A stretch of 64,000 nt of DNA from contig OX246745.1 of NCBI GenBank assembly GCA_945910005.1, forward strand, positions 9,852,436 to 9,916,435, in the 5' to 3' direction. Positions 1 through 12,107 of this stretch are shown in pieces. Under the pieces are notes generated by a model. It was not told where the DNA came from. It saw nothing but the letters and a program-made list of their open reading frames with translations, and ran no database searches. The first letter of the stretch is position 1; every line of letters begins with the position of its first letter. Made by a program: the position numbers and the translations under genes. This DNA is from Isoperla grammatica (lineage: Eukaryota > Arthropoda > Insecta > Plecoptera > Perlodidae).

Positions 1-2980
1 GCTGATAATAGCGGCAATAATTCTTTGCGAAATGTATTTTGTACATGAATGGATGACGTTTGGCAATAACTGTCTCACCTTTGTTTTGTAAAACTAATGG
101 TGGTTGTGTTGGAAATGATGTTTGCCTGCTGTACTGCGTATGTTACGGCTATTTTGACCTACGTCAACCTCTCTTTCTAATGAATTTAGATGTAAATAGT
201 CAGAGAATAATGAATGTACAGGGGAAGTAAAATTAAATTTACCTAATCCCTATTTTTTTATACTTGTGTGTTTATATTATAAATTTGTATTTAATTGATG
301 ATACACGTTATCTGTGAATTATTTCATTTAGAATATTACTGTTCCATGAATTGAATTTTAAAATCAATAATATTTCCTCATTGTATTTTACTAAAACATG
401 TATCTGTTTGACGTACGTGGCGGTGAAAAGTGATGCTACATTGTATGTCGATATGAAATAATAAAATGGCTGACAGGTCATCGTCTGAGATACGTGTTTG
501 GCTCAACTCAATTCCTCTCGACATTTCGTTCAACTATTGCCATCCAAAACTCTCGCGGGTCGTTTTTCTTGACTCGCAGTAGATTGCTGTGACAAAACCC
601 CATTGTGCATGTTGTTATGCCCGTGTGTGTAAAAACTTTCCCTTCGAAAGCCACGTTCAGTTCCTATCTTCAAATTTAATTTCGTCTCTGTTTTCCGCCT
701 GGAACATCTAATTTTAATTTCAAAAGCTTATTTTACCTTTAAACAATATTATAACTTCACATTTATTAACGGGAAAGTATCTTACATCGCAAAGTCTGGA
801 ATTTATATTATTTTGTAAATAAAAGGTCTGGTTTAAGGGTTATGCGGATAACTTCGCATGTAAATGTTAATAGTTTTGCAGTATTTTAGAGATATTATAA
901 TTTTATGACGCAATGGGTTGAATGTCCTTATGAATCCTGCACCACATTTGTTACATTTGTTGAACGTTTGCATGAACACTAACAATAACTTTATATATTA
1001 ACGTGATAAATCGGCAACATTATTACTGCGTGATACGAAAATGTGACACATTAATCATGGCTCACTATAACTTTCAAATTGTTTAATCATTTTATAACAA
1101 AAAGTGGTTGATTATCGTTGCGAATTTGTTCTGGTTTAAGTATTTTGTTTGTTCAGTATTTAAAAATGTGAATTTATCGGTCAAAGGATACAAATATGCA
1201 AACGGTATATATATATATATATTAACAGTATTTACTGCAACGTTGTGGGTTTAATAGCTATATTTATTGATACCTTACCTACTTTGTTAAATCCACAAAT
1301 TTATATAAATTGATATTAATTAATAAATAGAATAACCTCAACAAATCCTCATAATTTGCGAAGAAGCAGTTACGCCACTAAACCACTAGTAAGTCATTGC
1401 TAGTGGACGGAAATAGAGGCTGCATTTGAATGATACTCAGTGTTATAAAAAAAGGCGAGGCTCTTTCTTTCACACGCAGTGTGTGTTCAATAATACCCAC
1501 CTATCGAGGCGCATAACACACCCAAGACGGCTGTCACATTTTATCAAATATATGTGGATGTATTCTTAAAAAAAAAAAAAAAAAAAAAACGCATTTATAC
1601 CAATACCTTGAATAGTTTTTTCTAAGTGACGATGTTAAACAGAACTTTTCAAATCCTTAGAATATCTACATTTTATTAAACTTTTCAATTCTGTGTTTTC
1701 AGGATGGCTTCCCTTGGAATACACGTATGTGACTCGTTCGAGCGTAGCACATAGAACTGGTGACATCCATCTGTTGGGGTGAGTGAACACAGCCCTCGCT
1801 TCAGGGGAGAGAGGGCGCGGGGGGAGGGGGGAGGAGGGAGGGGGGGGGGGGGAGGACAGTTGGTTGTTATCAAAGTAAGCATAAAGCGTACGCATGAATA
1901 CTGGCGTGTAAATACGTATTTCTAGTTAACTAAAGTGTAACATTCATATTGACGAATTTGAGGTCAATGCGACGTACATACAAACATGCCAAGTTTCATT
2001 AGGCACTTCTGAATGGCTAAGTACTCAAGACTAGCGTCGGTCAACAATGTGCGCATTTATCAATAGAGATGGATAGTGTACATATACACATTATTGAGGT
2101 TGTCTGTTGCAGAAAAAATTATTCACACTCTGCGAACTTTCTAAATCTCTGGCAAGGTTATATATTATCTGACATAATTTTATGATAGCCAATATTGAAA
2201 TAATTTAGCAATCTAATTTAATGTAAATTAACATACATTAGTGTTCCCTCCTCCAATGCACTGTTGATAGGGAAAACTTTGAAAGTAATATACATAAAAG
2301 AATCAATCTTTCTAAAAAGAGATAGAAATACACATTTATTGTCCCAGAAAATTAACGATGTTATTTTAACGTCAAATTGTAAAAATGTTTTTTCTTTGTC
2401 GATATATTGATGTGTGCCACTTATATGTAAGAGTATTTATTTGAGATTACTTCGTTTTTAAACCGTCTTTAATATGCTTTAAAATATATTTAAATCGAAT
2501 TTTAACCCCTTTCAAATCGATCTAATCCTGATAACGTCCAGAATACCCTGTTCAACCTAAACTCTTTCTTAATTTGCAGTTTATAATTATTAAATTTAAT
2601 GGCAAGTTGATTAGCTTCCAGTCAGTTTCGTTTGAAAACAGAACCACCTAGCGCAATATAGTAGTTAGAACAACAACGCAACCCACAATTAACTGCCGAA
2701 AGCCGGCAATCAGTATAGCCACTGCTGTGCACTTCACTGCATGGCTACTTTAAACTATAAGCATATACAAAACGATTCAAATTTATAATTAATTTTCATG
2801 TGGAAGGAGGAACTGGACTTGGCTTAATTATTGAAACTAAAATCGAGTTAACTATTTGTAATCGTAAACGTATTGAGCTTGATTACAGCGAGTTTTTCAG
2901 AGTTAGAACCCGCATACAATGTTATCTTCTTCTTCTTTCAAACACCCAGAGTTAAAACATGTGTTATCGTCTGGTTAGCT
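1..2980. other. AT-rich non-coding sequence
   Basis: No gene recognised. It contains a (TA)n run near 1206-1222, a 22-base A run at 1568-1589 and a strongly G-rich strand at 1804-1855 with several runs of five or more G. Proline-rich ORFs on the other strand come from that G-run and are not genes. Confidence 0.6.
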
Positions 2981-2984
2981 GGGC

Positions 2985-3245
2985 AGTAAAGTTTTGCCGC
3001 ATATTCTCTCTTGTCTTATCAGCTCCATCTTCAGCAGATCTATTTCGTCTTTCAGGAATACACATGTTGTAAGATGGTCTACATCTCGGTATTGTATTTT
3101 ACATAATAGGCACAAAGAGGAATCCCCCACTCATGTTATAAAGGTGCCCCTGGAGATACTCAAGGCTATTCCGAAAGTTCACCACATATACACTTCTTTC
3201 CTCCTTGCACATTTTCCCTTTGTTAACATTCTCAGTCATCGTCAG
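2985..3245 (-). mobile_element. Relic of a non-LTR retrotransposon ORF2 C-terminus
   Basis: Minus-strand translation gives a cysteine/histidine cluster SSLCLLCKIQYRDVDHLTTC, spacing C-x2-C-x8-H-x4-C, preceded by a GTFIT-like segment and followed by LLKMELIRQE. This matches the general pattern at the C-terminus of jockey/R1-type ORF2 proteins (C..C..DV.HL...C). In-frame stops precede it, so it is a decayed fragment. The family cannot be named more closely. Confidence 0.45.
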
Positions 3246-4385
3246 AGGCTGTAATCGCTTTTCTTACAAGGCATTTTTTTAATTACTTCGTATAGAATGA
3301 AGTATGTATTTTTATTTGCAACAGGACCAGGGACCCACTAGTGCAAATTTAAAATACTGATAATGATGACTGATGAACGATGATATGTAAAGGGGGAGAG
3401 AAGCTTTGTACCGGCACGTAACCTACTCCTATCGAAAAATACCTAGGCGATGTTTCCGACCTGAAAAAACGGTGTAACTTTGACCAGTCATATAGGTTTC
3501 TCCACTAACTTGGGCTGTTGACCAGAAGAAAAACGCTGTTGCACAACCTATGGAACCCTCCAATCTGCTCTAGCAGTCAGAGTGTTTAGATTGAAAGCGG
3601 TCACCCACCTTCATCCAGACGTAGCCACGATGTTGATTAACTTCGGTCGGTTCGTATGGGAACCCTCTAAGCAACCTCGGCGGCTTAACCGTTGGCCATT
3701 CAGCGTTTGAACATGTGTGTTTTCTCTACAAAGAGAATATGCATTTTAAATCTAATTTTGTCCCGTAACTTCATCAACGTGTGACCGTCAATGTTAAGTT
3801 TAACTTGTTGGTAAAACACGTTTATAATCCAGGTTTAGGGAAACGTCCTAATGGTGCACACATAGCATCGCTGGTAATAGCCTGAGTCCCGGGAGAATAA
3901 TTCAAATACAACAGATTTTATCAGAGAGTGGATAATTTTATTACCCTGTTAGATGATAAATGTGCCGGTATATATTTCATTCACAAACTATTATGGAGTA
4001 AGTTCCATCTGAAGCGTGAGAATATTAACACGCTGTTTCTAATTACTGTCACAAACTAATAACCATTTTACTCACAAAAGCAAACGTCGAGCTTCAAAGT
4101 ACTTATCTAACGTAAAACAATAAGCACAAAGGTTGTGCTAGTGCTTTGAATATTGCCTGTGATCTTAGCAAAAATAACAGCATACTGTGCGCTTGTAAGC
4201 GCTGTTAAGGTGTTTTATTTATACAACATGAGCATGTACAACGTTTCCGTTCGTTTGAACGTTGTTTATGCAACGACAAGCAAAATTAAAATGTGAAAGG
4301 GTTGTTAGAAATATGTTCAGTTTAGTTTTGTGATAAGACATTTTTACTACCGGAAAAAGCTTTAGATGACTAAAAGAAAAGGTTA
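3246..4385. other. Non-coding, unrecognised
   Basis: No gene recognised. The part from about 3330 to 3720 is richer in GC than its surroundings and could be an old repeat, but I find no second copy in the window. Confidence 0.4.
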
Positions 4386-4392
4386 TACTATA

Positions 4393-4475
4393 TAGTGTGT
4401 GGCTCGATTGCTGCCTCGTTTGCCTGCTTCCAATGCAGAAGGCCCAGGGTTCGTTTCCCGGTTCGGATAAGGGTT
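4393..4475 (+). repeat. tRNA-like, probably SINE-derived segment
   Basis: Contains an A-box-like TGGCTCGATTGC and, 43 bp further on, GGGTTCGTTTCCCGG, which forms a T-arm-like hairpin with a B-box. A full cloverleaf with a paired acceptor stem is not visible, so a tRNA-derived retroposon head is more likely than a gene. Confidence 0.35.
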
Positions 4476-5898
4476 CTTTAGCTTGGGAACTTCACTTCAA
4501 TCGAGCTATATGATACTATATATATGTTAACGGTGACTTTGGACCCGTTATAGAAACGAAACACATAATAGGTAATATCTCTCCCAATGAATACCAGTTC
4601 TTGTATCTGAGTAGGTATAAGTAATTAATACAAATAATAAATTTACATAATACATCAACATGTTTCCATTCAATTAAATAGCCACCTTATGTTTATTAAG
4701 ATTTTTTTAGAAAGAAATTAAATCTTTATCAAAAATAATTAACAGAAACAATGTTATAAATTTCATAATCATGTTGTAAGATATTTCAACGTGAACAATG
4801 TCGTTGTTTGTTTCTAAAAGTTTGGTATTCGAGGGAGCGCTAAGGTGGAGTGAATTTTAAATATGTGTATATGTATGATTATCGGGGTTCGAGGTACAGG
4901 AACAATAATAATGAAATACTTTACACAATAAACGATTTAAAACATGTTACGTGCGAGTATGATGGTTGTGGGTGGAGCAGCCCAGTACATCATGTATAGT
5001 TACACAAATATTGAGTAGGGCTGCAAAAAAGGGAGAGACGTGCGAGAACCATCGCTTCTCGCGCTGGAATCAGGTCACAGACGGTTGCGAGCAAAATAAA
5101 GTTGTCTGAATTTTACTTTCTTACGACGCTGGTGGATTACAAGGGTCCGCACTTTGCTCGGAAACCAGTGGCAGAAACTTTGATGTACGATCGGTCTGAA
5201 ATGTCCTTAAGCCCTGAACATTTCTTTCCAGGCATCGGCTCTCCAAACCATCGTTGAACCAACGACCGCTGCCAGACTAGTCGGAAGAAGCAACTTTAAT
5301 ACGTTTTTAAATTAGTTATTTCACGATATTTATATTGAAACTTTATGTAATATGTAGACGGCTGGCGGTGACACTTTATTCAAAAAACATGGTATATAAT
5401 TTGGACAATACTCGTTGTGACAAATAAAACTTGTGCAGCGAGGCGGGCGATATGTGACAAGTACCTAAAGCAAAGCGTCAGAAACTCTTTCATGCGTGAT
5501 GCTCCCTGCGTCGACACTTGCACGAACCAAAACAAATGAGTTTTCTAGCTGTTTTAACGTCGGGTATACTCTTTATGTATTATTAACTTGACATTTCTGT
5601 CGAGGTATTCACATAGTTACTATTTCACAGCTGGAAGTTGTCTCCGATTTGAATAACTAGTTTATCTAGGTATTTAAGAACAACGGAATCTCTATTTTGA
5701 TACTTTTCTATAAAAATGAATAAAATATTTTTCCTTAATATTATACTATACCTACCTAAATGAAACATTTGCTTTTACCTGTTCGATTTTGGATAGATAA
5801 TGTTTAAATACATATTTTTAATATGCGATATTTCTTGTTGATAAAAGAAGGTTTGATGTCAGTCAAATAGTAGGCTCCATGAGCTACCGGGCCAGGAT
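4476..5898. other. Non-coding, unrecognised
   Basis: No coding sequence or repeat recognised. Composition shifts toward GC around 4970-5290 without an interpretable ORF. Confidence 0.4.
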
Positions 5899-7129
5899 CC
5901 CGCAGTAGTTATTAACCCCGTTGAGCAGGTGAGCGATTACGTCGAATCAAAGAAATTTGGTAAAAATTTAATGTGATATTATGAAAGAGTATTTATTTGC
6001 GCATCTGGTCCATAACTTTTGGTTTAAATATTTTCAATTTTTTACTTTTTAAAAAATAATTAGTAAATTGAGTATAAATAATAGCTTATAAATCAATGGT
6101 AGAGCTGTGCCTGACCACATTTGGCCGAGTGCCGATGACCACATCGTCGTCTTATCATCTTACGTAGTTTAGTACGAGTAAGTAAATAGGTCCTTGGTTC
6201 GATTCCCTATGTAGAGGTCCTCGGTTCGACGCGAGGTTCGACTCTTCGCATTTGTAGAGCTTTATTGAGAATAGCTCCTTGGTCAGAGAAATTGTTTTCA
6301 GTACGTACTTTGATTGCAATGTTGTTCCTTAACAATTCCCCATTTTGAGATTAATGGTCTAGTGTGTATTTTACTTTTATTGTAATTTTGGTACGCGCTC
6401 TATGTTATTTGTTCTCAATGTTAAATTATAAGACCTCTTAAACGCTGCACACGTGGCTGTAACAGGAAGCGTTAATACGATAGGAATAATCGTAAGTAAT
6501 AGCGGTTAATTTTTTATCTTTTGGATAAATACGGTGTTGGACTTGATGGAATTATAAATAATAATATTCTCATGTTTGGTAATATCTGTGAATGATTTAT
6601 TAATAATCACTTAATTGAAATATACATTTTGTAATCATTTTACTTATCCTAACCACAACTTCCTAATCAACACAATGTCTTGCAAATGCATATGCATGTA
6701 GTAATTGATTGAAGCTAGCTAGTCTTAACCTCAAATAAAAATTATTTGCGTCCTATGCAGCTGAGTTCTGGACAGGAAGGAAATTGTGGTTAATAGAGCG
6801 AGTTGAGATTTGCTAACACCTCCATTACAATGTTTGTCGCAAGGAAATTAGTGTTACATTTTTACTACGCTTCAATTTATTAGGTCGCAGGGAAACGCAA
6901 GAAGGAATTGATTTTATACCTCTGAAAAAATCCTTGCATGTTCTTGTTTAAATACCCGAGGAAGGAAACGTTAGTTGTCAAATTGGTCAACCACTGTTTA
7001 CTTCTTGATTTAGTTCAACGCCTGCAACAGAAAATGAATCTGTTTACTGACGATCGGCCGTTGTGGGCAAATTTCTTTGATTCGACGTAATCGCTCACCT
7101 GCTATACGGGTGTAATAACTACTTCCCGC
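5899..7129. mobile_element. 1.2-kb non-coding element with 61-bp inverted arms
   Basis: The arm at 5899-5959 (containing GTGAGCGATTACGTCGAATC) recurs inverted at 7068-7129, with about 50 of 61 positions identical by eye. The interior has no transposase ORF, so it would be a non-autonomous DNA transposon. Target-site duplications are not clear. Confidence 0.55.
6117..6230 (+). repeat. tRNA-like segment inside the 5.9-7.1 kb element
   Basis: An A-box-like TGGCCGAGTGCCGA and a B-box GGTTCGATTCCC lie about 70 bp apart. Stems do not close well. Probable tRNA-derived retroposon or tRNA relic. Confidence 0.3.
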
Positions 7130-9278
7130 TAACACCAATATTCCCTCACTAGAATATAGAATATAAGATATCAATATTTGGTTTTCCCTTCAGGGCGCAT
7201 TCCAATAATTGAAATAGCCTTGATATATTATTTTGTACTCAATTGTTCGAACATTATTATACAAATCATTTTATAACTGTATAAAAGCCCTTTTTTCGCG
7301 TAAGTAATAGTGCGTACATGATCTAGAGTACACGCCCGGGGAATCCGTAAAAACAAACAATTCAATTTATTCACTTACGATTATTAACAAGATGTCACAA
7401 AATTATAAACATGCCTGCACTCAAATCATTGTTCTAATACAATTTACCTTTTTGTTTACAAACCCACGGATATCATTAATTGCTTGTTTAGTCTCTAATT
7501 TTAATTTTGCTCATTTTTTTATATATATATTTAGTTAAACTCTACACCTACATATTATTATTGTCCATATGTTTCAATGCAACTGTTACTGATAGCGTTA
7601 GACACAGCCAGGAGGCAAGTTTTACTATTCTGATCTGTGTACCATCCTAAAGACGAGGCTCATTCAAGCCTAGTTATGACGAGCTTGGCTTGCACACGCC
7701 AAAATTGATCTGTGGTTTGTTTTTTCCTCATGCCAAAAATGGTCGCTTGAGCGATTTCAGACAAGCGTAGGAAATCTGAGCCCATTTTTAAATAAATCTA
7801 CCAGCAAGTAGGGACGTCTGTCGCAAGAAATCTGAGCAAGAACGCAACAACATTCAAGAAATTTTAACTAGTACCTCTATCCTTTCTGAAAGATTATATA
7901 ACATGTTTTTCATAGTATATCTGAAGGAAATCCTGTATTTTTACACAAGTAAAAACATCCAGTTTGTTAGTTTTGAATGCGCACATTTCTTGCATCCACC
8001 TGCACAACTGTGCGTTGGGTTGTGGGACGCTTAGTGCAAGAGCAAGATGCTAACGATACTTTTGCGTTTGCAACCCCAGCATAACATTCATGTTTGAATA
8101 AACAAAATGACTAGAAGCTGAATTTTATGTAAAAGAAGTCATGTATGCACAAGTGGGAATTCGTACGAGCACCAACGATCAAACGACACCCGAGAAGTAA
8201 TTTGTAACAGCAGCGACTTCTGTATAATGTGTTTTCTACTGCTTTCATAATAGATTTGTCAGTCTCGAATATTCGTTCCCTTCCCTTCTATAATATAAAT
8301 GATTACAACCGTTACAGTACACAGCCAAACCTCTTGGTCATAGATGTAAATGATTCTGAGGTAAGTAACACAGAGTACTGATGACTGTTAAGAATGTAAG
8401 GAATGTTCGTCGTCTGGCCGATCACTACCCTAAACTAGCAATGCACTCAAGCAGACGGTTTGGTAGGGAAATGAAGGTATTACGGCGCAATGCACTCTAA
8501 AATTCGTTAATTTCGATCCTTAAACTTCAGCCTAATTAGTTTGGCTTGTTGTTTACGTTCTTAGGTAGGTCTGATTAGATTAGAAGTCGTAAAATGTTAG
8601 TAAAATAATAAGTTTGTTTATCGTAAAACAAAATAATGTGCCTGCTGAACACTAGAAGATCGCGTTCCTGGAAAAAAAGATGTGTCACTTTCTATAATAA
8701 ATGTGTTTTCATTTTCGCTTGACTACGCATAGACCTACCCTTTATAAATTGTAAATGTTATTTTTTATATGAATACACGAAAGAAATTCGATAGCAATAA
8801 ATAAAACACACGTATTTCATACGTAGAACCATCACTTGGCTCAGTATGATAGATTATGTAAGTCCGGTATAACCCGAACTATGAAAATATGGACAATATA
8901 TTTTGCATGATTTACCTTAATACCATCACCCATGATTTCGAAACCATGAGCTCCTGGGTTCAAAGCCAACGAGCGGAAACTGTAATTACAACAAACTGAT
9001 GCAACATTATCATAATGTGTTTATGTAACCATTGAATCGGGACGTGGAACAACACATTATTGGCAGCGGTGAAATTGTCTATTATAATCATGAATGAATG
9101 TTTGAAGGCTGAACACCGAGTTGTGCGAAATAAGAATCATTTATTTAGTTTATGGTGAATTGAATTCAGTATTCAGATACATTATGATACGAATGATTCA
9201 ATTTGACTGTGTGAAATTGCATCTATGATTGACTTAAATTATTGACTTTAAAGAAAATATAGTTTACTGAATCTGAAT
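7130..9278. other. Non-coding, unrecognised
   Basis: AT-rich, no ORF of interest, no repeat with a partner in this window. Confidence 0.4.
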
Positions 9279-9480
9279 TATAAGTAAAAAATTGTTCGGA
9301 CAAACACGGTTAAAAAAATACACGCACTACTCACCGCGTTATATTTCGGCAACATCCGTCGCCATCCTCAGACGCGAGGCAAGGTCTGAGGATGACGACG
9401 GATGTCGCCGAAATATAACGCGGTGAGTAGTGCGTGTATGTCTTTAACCGTGTTTGTCCGACCAAATTTTTTTACTTATA
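9279..9480. repeat. 202-bp palindrome, family P copy 1
   Basis: Two arms of about 95 bp (9279-9373 and 9384-9480) around a 10-base loop. Each arm, read outward from the loop, has TCTGAGGATG, a short self-complementary stretch, then CCGAAATATAACGCGGTG. The arms differ at only a few sites, so the palindrome is young or kept alike. It resembles the palindromes at 25483 and 38293. Confidence 0.8.
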
Positions 9481-11350
9481 ATATCATCTTCCGGTTAATG
9501 AGTCCTGGTGTGTGTTATTAACGAATCTGAATTGTTTTAACAACGATTGGTTCGCAAGAATCCTGCCCAAGGATCTCGTTCCATATCGTGGGTACGTTAA
9601 AATTTAAGTTTATAGTTAGGGGGGGCTTGGAATACCGTGACCCCATGTGTGCTAACGCTGATATCTATATAGACGCATTGAAAGTTCACTATCACTGTAA
9701 TTTATAATTACTGTCTCAGTGCCATTAGGTAAAGTGTGATTATGTTTACACATCCAAACCTCCGATTAGCGAAATAATTAACGGTAACATTATAAGATTG
9801 TCAGCGATTTCAACGTCATCGAACTAGAACGCACCACAATAGTATTAGTTATACAAGAACATGAGTTGAGAATTTACAAACTTGTTCTTTGTTATTCTCG
9901 TGAATTGTCTAGCGCAGCAGGGATGAAACGTGAGGCTTCTCTCAACAGGGCATTCGCATTCGCATCCACACCCACAACCAAACCCACACCCGTATTTATT
10001 TTCTCTTTTCATTCAACTGTATTACTAATGCGAAATGTTGTTTATATTTTTCCCCTCGTTAATGTTTCGTGTGATAAACATAACGCAAACAAATAAAACA
10101 ATGACCATTATTATTTTTTTTAGTTTAAAACCAGATAATTTAAAATTACAAAGACATTATAGCTATGGTTAAAAAATAATAATCACTGATTTTATTCAAC
10201 ATGATAAATATTACATCAATCGATCTTGCCAAAAGAGAGAAATGATAAAATAAAATTTAAACGATATTGTTAGAAAGTGCAAAGCCGCCCCTACGCACAA
10301 ACACCGGTAGTAAAATTGTTCATGCACGTCGCTACAATAAATAATAAATAATGATTATCTAGTCACAACAGTGGCTGAACAAGAAATTAGGAATTATTTT
10401 CAGTTATAACATTTCAAACATGAATGAAAAGTGTAATTGGTTAATATCAATGGTTGTAAAGTGTGTGTCTTTGTAAGAGATACTCTTGACATTAATTTTT
10501 ATCGGCATAAGATGGCCTATACTATTCTTTCGCTGAAATAATGTTTGACACAATCAGCTTACTTTTGTAACCGAAACATGTATTTTAAGGAACCAGACAG
10601 AATATGATTAGATTCAGGAAGCCGTCTCCAGGTTAATAGAATGCAGAACATTCGCTATGAGTTTTATAAATTTAACAATGTAGCCTATAATCATCCCCCT
10701 GCCATAACCGCAAGTCAATGTATTGTTTGAATGTTAAGAACGCGAGCGCTCACAAAACCCAACTCCGCTGACGCAAGGAGTATTATGACAATGTTTCAAT
10801 ACATTAAAACGCTTAAACTGAAATTAGTCTCACCAGCAAAGCGTTTGTCTGTGGTTTTAAGCCCGAACCGCATTCGGTAGCATATGAGAAAGAGAATAAT
10901 ATAAGTGGTTCTGAGAACACGAACACATCCTAACAACATCAATATAACCTAGAATGGAATTGGAGAGAATCTCGAGTCACGTTTCTATTACACGCAACTT
11001 TTAACTCCAAGCTTCCATTCCACAATCCTGTATGTTCGTACAACTGACTGATTTCATTTCTTGAGTGGTTGTGCTGTACGCAGTAGCACGTATTAAATAG
11101 TAATCCTTCTTTGCGGAGGTCCTGATATTGTGTCTTTGTGAGTTGTGGTAATGAGAATTGAAAAGCTGTAAATATATGCCTAGCATCCTGTCAGCACACG
11201 CAATTTAGCACTTAGGGGAGGGGGGGGGGGGGAATCTAGCACTAAGGGGTAGAAGGAGGACTAACTGTCCCTAATATGGGCAATGGGCAAAAGCGATACG
11301 GCCACATAACTCAGAGAAATACACCTGTAGGTCTACTTCATTTCACACCT
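9481..11350. other. Non-coding, unrecognised
   Basis: No gene recognised; a G-run lies at about 11217-11232. The 76-codon ORF at 9866-10096 has no recognisable features. Confidence 0.4.
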
Positions 11351-11526
11351 GGGGGTCTATTCCTGAAAGTTGTGACGGTGACATAACTCACTTTAAGTGA
11401 TGTATCTATGTAGTTATCACTTTCTTTTGGCTGATTGAGTGTTTTCCACGCGGTCCGCCACAGCAATCAGCCAATAGCAAGTGATAAGCACGTAGATTAT
11501 TGTCAACTTTCAGAAATAGCCCCCCC
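11351..11526. mobile_element. Foldback MITE-like element
   Basis: Left end GGGGGTCTATTCCTGAAAG pairs with right end CTTTCAGAAATAGCCCCC. Further in, TTATCACTTTCTTTTGGCTG pairs with CAGCCAATAGCAAGTGATAA. The whole element folds as one hairpin around GTTTTCCACGCGGTCCGCC. The terminal C-run obscures the target-site duplication, so the superfamily is not assigned. Confidence 0.65.
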
Positions 11527-12107
11527 CCCCCCCTCCCCCTAGTTTTTATATTAGATTATGTGATTGACGCAATTAAAATGTGTGTTTTAGGAATCATACT
11601 AGTGTGGGCGGCATAGGGCGACACGCATTGTGCTTGTAAGCATATGTAATTGTTTGTATGTATTACTTACTGTAACCCTAAACAATAAAAAAGTAAAAAG
11701 TAAAAGTATGAGTAAGGAGCGTCATACTCATACTTTGTAACTTAAAAACATTATATTTAACTAACAATTAACACTGAAACTTGTCAAACAATGATGACTG
11801 GACGTTGGAGTATCTGAGTAGCTAAAATTTGGTCGATTGCAAAAGTTCGTCAATTCCCGTTCATTAAGAAGATTACGGATTTAGTTTAAACCACCAGCAT
11901 AAGCCGAAGTAGATCCAGGACCTTGAATCAATACATCACATTCCTTCGCCTACTAGTTGCTCACTCACCCTCAACGCTGATTACTCAGACTAGTTGATCA
12001 GTCTCAAGAACTCGTCGACACATCACCCGGTTTCCTGTGCCAATAATTATTGCCGCTGACAACAAACTCTGTCACTAACATTCATTCAATTGATTCTAGT
12101 CAATCTT

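Noticed and set aside
1635..1895. Proline-rich ORFs
   Set aside because: They are translations of a G-run on the opposite strand.
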